This document shows, piece by piece, positions 4,655 to 5,860 of a stretch of 5,860 bases of DNA (the stretch's first letter is position 1; every line of letters begins with the position of its first letter). The translations under genes were made by a program, and so were the position numbers. The notes below the pieces were generated by a model that made no database searches, was not told where the DNA came from, and saw only the letters and a list, made by a program, of their open reading frames with translations. Source of the DNA: Betaproteobacteria bacterium (GTDB lineage: Bacteria > Pseudomonadota > Gammaproteobacteria > Burkholderiales > Ferrovaceae). Where the stretch lies: NCBI GenBank assembly GCA_028870615.1, contig JAGWPH010000245.1:1-5860 (forward strand). The letters run 5' to 3'.

Positions 4655-5420
4655 CGACCAGGCCGATTTTGCCCGTGCCATCGTATTGGGACTGGATCTG
4701 TCGCCGCAAGCCCATGCTGTATGTCCGAAATACCGCGTTGCAACTGCGATGGCTGTTTATCACAACAATTATCGTGGCAATCTGCATGACACGCTTGCAA
4801 GCGCATATCCTGTCACAGAGCAACTTGTTGGCAAGGATTTTTTCCGGGTTTTAACAAAGCAATTCATAGAACAGTACCCATCTCGTAGCGGCAACCTCCA
4901 TCACTACGGCGCAGAGATGGCAGACTTTATTGCCGACTTTGAGCCCGCACAAAGCTTAGTCTACTTGTCGGATGTTGCGGCACTGGAGTGGGCGTGCCAC
5001 CGTGCCTACTTTGCAGAAGATGAAGCGACGCTTGATGTCAGCGGACTATCAAAAGTACCCGCGGAGAATTACGCAGACCTGGTTATACACACCCATCCGG
5101 CCTGTCATATGGTGCGCTCCATCTATCCGATTGCTGCCATTTGGAATGCCCACCAACCCGGTGCAAATAGCGACTTTCATATTGATTTGGATAGCGGTTC
5201 CAGCAATGCCCTGGTTAGCCGCAAGGAGAATACTGTCATGGTCACTGAACTGACCGAAGCTGGTGCTACATGGCTACAAAGTATTCGGTCCGGAGCCCCG
5301 CTGGGAGAGGCTACTAGCGGGGTTCTGGAACGCTATCCCGACTTTAATCTAAATACCGCGCTTCTGAATTTGTTGGAGCAAGGGGTGCTGGCCGATTTTA
5401 CTTTGGAGAATATGCCATGA
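4638..5420 (+). CDS. bufC: BufC, DUF2063 family partner of the MNIO enzyme
   Basis: A 260-residue protein. The start at 4638 has GGAG 7 nt upstream and overlaps the end of bufB by 17 nt; an in-frame ATG at 4599 lies deeper inside bufB and lacks family similarity. The N-terminal DUF2063 domain (about 8-125) shows YHNNYRGNLHDTLASAYPVT (41-60), LVGKDFFRVL (63-72), GNLHHYGAEMADFI (85-98) and YLSDVAALEWACHRAY (109-124). The C-terminal half is variable and predicted, as in MbnC-like partners, to hold a domain that recognises the precursor and presents it to the MNIO enzyme. It ends in a helical segment, FNLNTALLNLLEQGVLADF. It is cytoplasmic, with no signal or membrane helix. The following gene starts within its stop codon (ATGA). 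Confidence 0.88.
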   Translation: MPALSNDQADFARAIVLGLDLSPQAHAVCPKYRVATAMAVYHNNYRGNLHDTLASAYPVTEQLVGKDFFRVLTKQFIEQYPSRSGNLHHYGAEMADFIADFEPAQSLVYLSDVAALEWACHRAYFAEDEATLDVSGLSKVPAENYADLVIHTHPACHMVRSIYPIAAIWNAHQPGANSDFHIDLDSGSSNALVSRKENTVMVTELTEAGATWLQSIRSGAPLGEATSGVLERYPDFNLNTALLNLLEQGVLADFTLENMP

Positions 5421-5860
5421 AAGTACTGTCATGCCTTACCCGGTTTTACTACACTGCTTCACACTGGCCGGAATATCTGGCCCCTGTATTTGATCTGGGC
5501 CTGAGACTATATCTGGCAAACGTATTTTTCAAATCCGGGCTGACAAAAATTTCCAACTGGGACAGCACGCTTTACCTGTTCAGCGATGTCTATCATGTGC
5601 CGCTGCTGCCTCCAGAGGTGGCGGCCACGATGGCGGCCAGTGCCGAGCTTGGCCTGTCAGTCTTGCTAGTTTTTGGCTTGTTTGGCAGATTTGCCGCAGC
5701 AGGCCTTTTCATCCTCAACATTGTTGCTGTCATTTCATACGCCGACTTAAGCGAGGCAGGTATCAACCAGCACATATCCTGGGGTATACTGCTTGGCGTG
5801 TTACTCATACTCAGTCGCGGTAACTGGTCGGTCGACACCTGGTTGGAAAAGCGCCTGCGC
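5417..5860 (+). CDS. DoxX family membrane protein (3' end cut by the window)
   Basis: The first 148 codons are present and the frame is still open at the window edge; the family is about this long, so only a few residues may be missing. The start ATG overlaps the bufC stop (ATGA, 4 nt). Four membrane helices are seen near 22-38, 72-89, 92-109 and 118-134. The family signature is clear: LRLYLANVFFKSGLTKISNWDSTLYLF, in two parts at 29-44 and 45-55, then YHVPLLPPEVAA at 59-70. DoxX proteins often close bufferin operons, where the name BufD has been used. Its role is unproven; redox or quinone-linked work in the inner membrane is inferred from the DoxX family. Confidence 0.88.
   Translation, partial: MKVLSCLTRFYYTASHWPEYLAPVFDLGLRLYLANVFFKSGLTKISNWDSTLYLFSDVYHVPLLPPEVAATMAASAELGLSVLLVFGLFGRFAAAGLFILNIVAVISYADLSEAGINQHISWGILLGVLLILSRGNWSVDTWLEKRLR

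Noticed and set aside
4398..4823. Minus-strand open frame across the bufB/bufC junction
   Set aside because: It is antisense to two confident overlapping genes and its protein has no recognisable pattern.

Overview
The window joins two unrelated pieces of a proteobacterial genome. Signal-peptide style, an ECF sigma/zinc-finger anti-sigma pair and a DUF2282-DUF692-DUF2063-DoxX operon point to Pseudomonadota, probably beta- or gammaproteobacterial; the genus cannot be told from the sequence.

Bases 1 to about 2351 look like the replication module of an integrated genetic element (phage-like, plasmid-derived or satellite). In order: the tail of a small protein that keeps part of a CHC2 primase-type zinc finger and a C-terminal helical segment (1-354), a 540-residue DUF3987 family ATPase-like protein (347-1969), and a small protein with a conserved-looking acidic C-terminal domain (1944-2351). 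All three overlap in a GC-rich translational chain. The last gene carries three paired 7-bp repeats (TACTGCC/GGCAGTA), every pair spaced exactly 9 bp, which look like iterons or an origin embedded in coding sequence. A short junction (2352-2457) with an orphan Shine-Dalgarno separates this element from the rest.

Bases 2458-5860 hold a bufferin-type copper/oxidative stress system. On the minus strand lie an ECF sigma factor (2624-3196) and its overlapping HC2 zinc-finger anti-sigma (2458-2637). Divergently on the plus strand lie a 40-residue Cys/Met/His-rich membrane peptide (3331-3453), the bufferin precursor BufA (DUF2282, 3546-3812), the MNIO enzyme BufB (DUF692, 3812-4654), its partner BufC (DUF2063, 4638-5420) and a DoxX membrane protein (5417-end, cut by the window). 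bufA through doxX are joined by 1- to 17-nt overlaps.

The main finding is regulatory. The same bipartite motif, TGTAAGGA then exactly 14 nt then CGACTAA/CGACTGA, occurs three times: before the small membrane peptide, before bufA, and on the minus strand inside the sigma gene about 80 nt before the anti-sigma start. This predicts an ECF regulon in which the sigma factor drives both the metallopeptide operon and a separate supply of its own anti-sigma, a negative-feedback circuit that can be read directly from the sequence. How the parts work together (inferred): metal or oxidative stress releases the sigma factor from the zinc-finger anti-sigma, and the operon then makes a secreted Cys-modified metal-binding peptide with its maturation enzymes.
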